Below, in pieces: positions 62,329 through 64,000 of a DNA stretch of 64,000 nucleotides. The stretch lies in the NCBI GenBank assembly GCA_036785325.1, contig JAXIVH010000015.1, positions 722,014-786,013 on the forward strand. The letters run 5' to 3'. The position numbers were made by a program, and so were the translations under genes. The notes under the pieces are model-generated. The model was not told the DNA's origin, made no database searches, and worked only from the letters and a program-made list of their open reading frames with translations. The first letter of the stretch is position 1. Each line of letters starts with the position of its first letter. Source of the DNA: Urophycis tenuis (taxonomy: Eukaryota > Chordata > Actinopteri > Gadiformes > Phycidae).

Positions 62329-63469
62329 CCATCCACCTCACACTGCCTTCTTCACTACGCGGGTACTTCACAGCTCGTACTCCTTGAAAGAGCATCCCAG
62401 TGCCTCCTTGAAGGGCAGGACTTTAGTCTGATCTACGTGTGAGTGTTCACTGTCTGTTGTCCCTGTTGGGAGGAGAAGAAAACATACAATATTTAAATAT
62501 TTGGGATTATTAATTAATCAATATAATGGAAAATTGTTGGTGGAAATTAATGCAATTTAACAGATGTGATATTGTAGTGTTGGTTTCAGAATTGGGACGT
62601 GAAGGAATCCACACATGCCAAAGTAATGTAGAGTCTGCTCAGTTAAGAGTCAACTAACCCTATTGATAATGTGTTATTGGTAATGGGGTAATTGGTAATG
62701 TTATCTTACAAATAATATTAAGGATGGGTTCTCAGCCACGGTCACCATTTGACTGCCGATTTCCACTATGCTACTGAACCGTAGCTAGTGGATCACTTGC
62801 ATTACTTCTTGCTGCAACCAAGGCAGCGCATATCTTGGTGTGAATCAAAGGCACTGTGCAGGCTACTAAAGATATATAGGATCTGGAAGTTGCAATGAAA
62901 ACGCACAAAAGATCCCGTTATGATCCCCTGATGGTATCACCGTTATGATCCCCTGATGGTATCACCGTTATGATCTCCTAATATCACCGTTATGATCTCC
63001 TAATATCACCGTTATGGTCGCCTGTATCATTAGATCCTCTTTATGTCTCAGCAGGCCAGGGTTGTTTGGTAGGTAAGCTGGGAAGCTGGAAATCACCTTC
63101 CGATTTGTACACATTGTCTGCTAATGACACTACTGCTGACAATGCACTGCACATGACTGCTATGACCATAACCAGGCATCAATGCTTTAGAGTTTGATGG
63201 ACCAATGGGCAGTTTCCCCAGTCTTTGGTGTTTGCAGAAAAACAAATATTTACATTAAATTGGTAATGTAAATAACATATTATCATACTTAGTTAAAATC
63301 TTTTAAGGTACAACAGACATTTTTGTTAGTGTGGGTGGGGACAAACTTGTTTCTTGAAGCAGTAAATCAAATTTGTTAATTAATTTTCTGTAAAAAAAAA
63401 GCAAGGTTTTAGCACAAGGAATCAATGGAATACAAAGATGATCTGCTGTGATGCTGGCGTGGTCACTGT
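62329..63469. other. rnf34 3' flank
   Basis: Probably begins with rnf34 3' UTR. A short tandem of gttatgatcccctgatggta-type units lies at 62920-63020. No other gene was seen. Confidence 0.45.
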
Positions 63470-63890
63470 AGGCCCTTCGTTGGGATCACGTGGTCACTGG
63501 AGGCCCTTCGTTGGGATCACGTGGTCACTGGAGGCCCTTCGTTGGGATCACGTGGTCACTGGAGGCCCTTCGTTGGGATCACGTGGTCACTGGAGGCCCT
63601 TCGTTGGGATCACGTGGTCACTGGAGGCCCTTCGTTGGGATCACGTGGTCACTGGAGGCCCTTCGTTGGGATCACGTGGTCACTGGAGGCCCTTCGTTGG
63701 GATCACGTGGTCACTGGAGGCCCTTCGTTGGGATCACGTGGTCACTGGAGGCCCTTCCTTGGGATCACGTGGTCACTGGAGGCCCTTCGTTGGGATCACG
63801 TGGTCACTGGAGGCCCTTCGTTGGGATCACGTGGTCACTGGAGGCCCTTCGTTGGGATCACGTGGTCACTGGAGGCCCTTCGTTGGGGAT
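63470..63890. repeat. 31-bp minisatellite with 13 CACGTG E-boxes
   Basis: Units contain gggatcacgtggtcactgg and ggcccttcgtt and are nearly identical. CACGTG occurs every 31 bases from 63487 to 63859 (13 times). Because 31 is not a multiple of three, overlapping open frames arise; they are artefacts. Confidence 0.97.
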
Positions 63891-64000
63891 CTGGGGTTGC
63901 TAAAGTAAAGGATGTAATGAAATAACAACTGGGTCATTCTTCAGTAGGACCTAATGCATAAAGATAAACATGATTAATCAATGCCAAAGTCCTGCAGGCT

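Noticed and set aside
63438..63925. Three plus-strand frames of about 130-156 codons
   Set aside because: They result from the 31-bp repeat shifting frame each unit.

Overview
This window is nuclear DNA from a ray-finned (teleost) fish. The genes are vertebrate orthologues split by GT-AG introns. The interspersed repeats are fish types: a Rex3-like RTE LINE with a GGAT-type tail, L2-type LINEs with the conserved fish 3' tail, a tRNA-derived SINE and a hAT-type MITE. The sequence is also very rich in micro- and minisatellites; more than a dozen minisatellite arrays are visible. Nothing points to a bacterial or viral source.

Layout. (1) 1-6195, minus: cabp1 with the caldendrin-specific first exon. 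(2) 7.5-9.7 kb: two minisatellites. (3) 10.06-11.94 kb, minus: asphd2, three exons. (4) 13.8-21.5 kb: a transposon-rich block with two inverted-repeat pairs, LINE remnants and a seven-exon zinc-finger-like gene of a family I cannot name (15.27-17.83 kb, minus). A perfect 85-bp palindrome and a hAT MITE nested in an L2 tail also lie here. (5) 22.5-24.9 kb: a decayed, transposon-linked coding fragment split by a 1.8-kb, 20-bp minisatellite. (6) 25.8-32.2 kb, plus: complete 12-exon ggt5-like gamma-glutamyltransferase. (7) 36.1-47.05 kb, minus: lrrc75b lacking its first exon; its 9-kb intron carries a 40-bp minisatellite, a Rex3-like LINE, a SINE and an L2. (8) 47138-47337: a run of exactly 200 N, which looks like a scaffold join. 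(9) 49.7-52.2 kb, minus: the first nine coding exons of anapc5, stopping before the gap. (10) 53.3-62.33 kb, plus: rnf34, head to head with anapc5. (11) 63.47-63.89 kb: a 31-bp minisatellite carrying 13 E-boxes.

The genes do not form one pathway. They act in neuronal calcium sensing (cabp1), 2-oxoglutarate-dependent hydroxylation (asphd2), glutathione and leukotriene processing (ggt5), an uncharacterised leucine-rich-repeat role (lrrc75b), the anaphase-promoting complex (anapc5) and RING ubiquitin ligation (rnf34). The order groups genes that in human lie on 12q24 (CABP1, ANAPC5, RNF34) and 22q11-12 (ASPHD2, GGT5, LRRC75B).

The most unusual structure is rnf34 exon 3. Its acceptor is preceded by a 120-nt pure pyrimidine microsatellite. 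Its 3' edge has become a 24-bp minisatellite in which nearly every unit carries the donor CAG|GTGAGC in one reading frame. That gives 21 equally spaced, in-frame candidate 5' splice sites. Exon boundaries given below were read from codon phase and GT/AG dinucleotides, not from transcripts.
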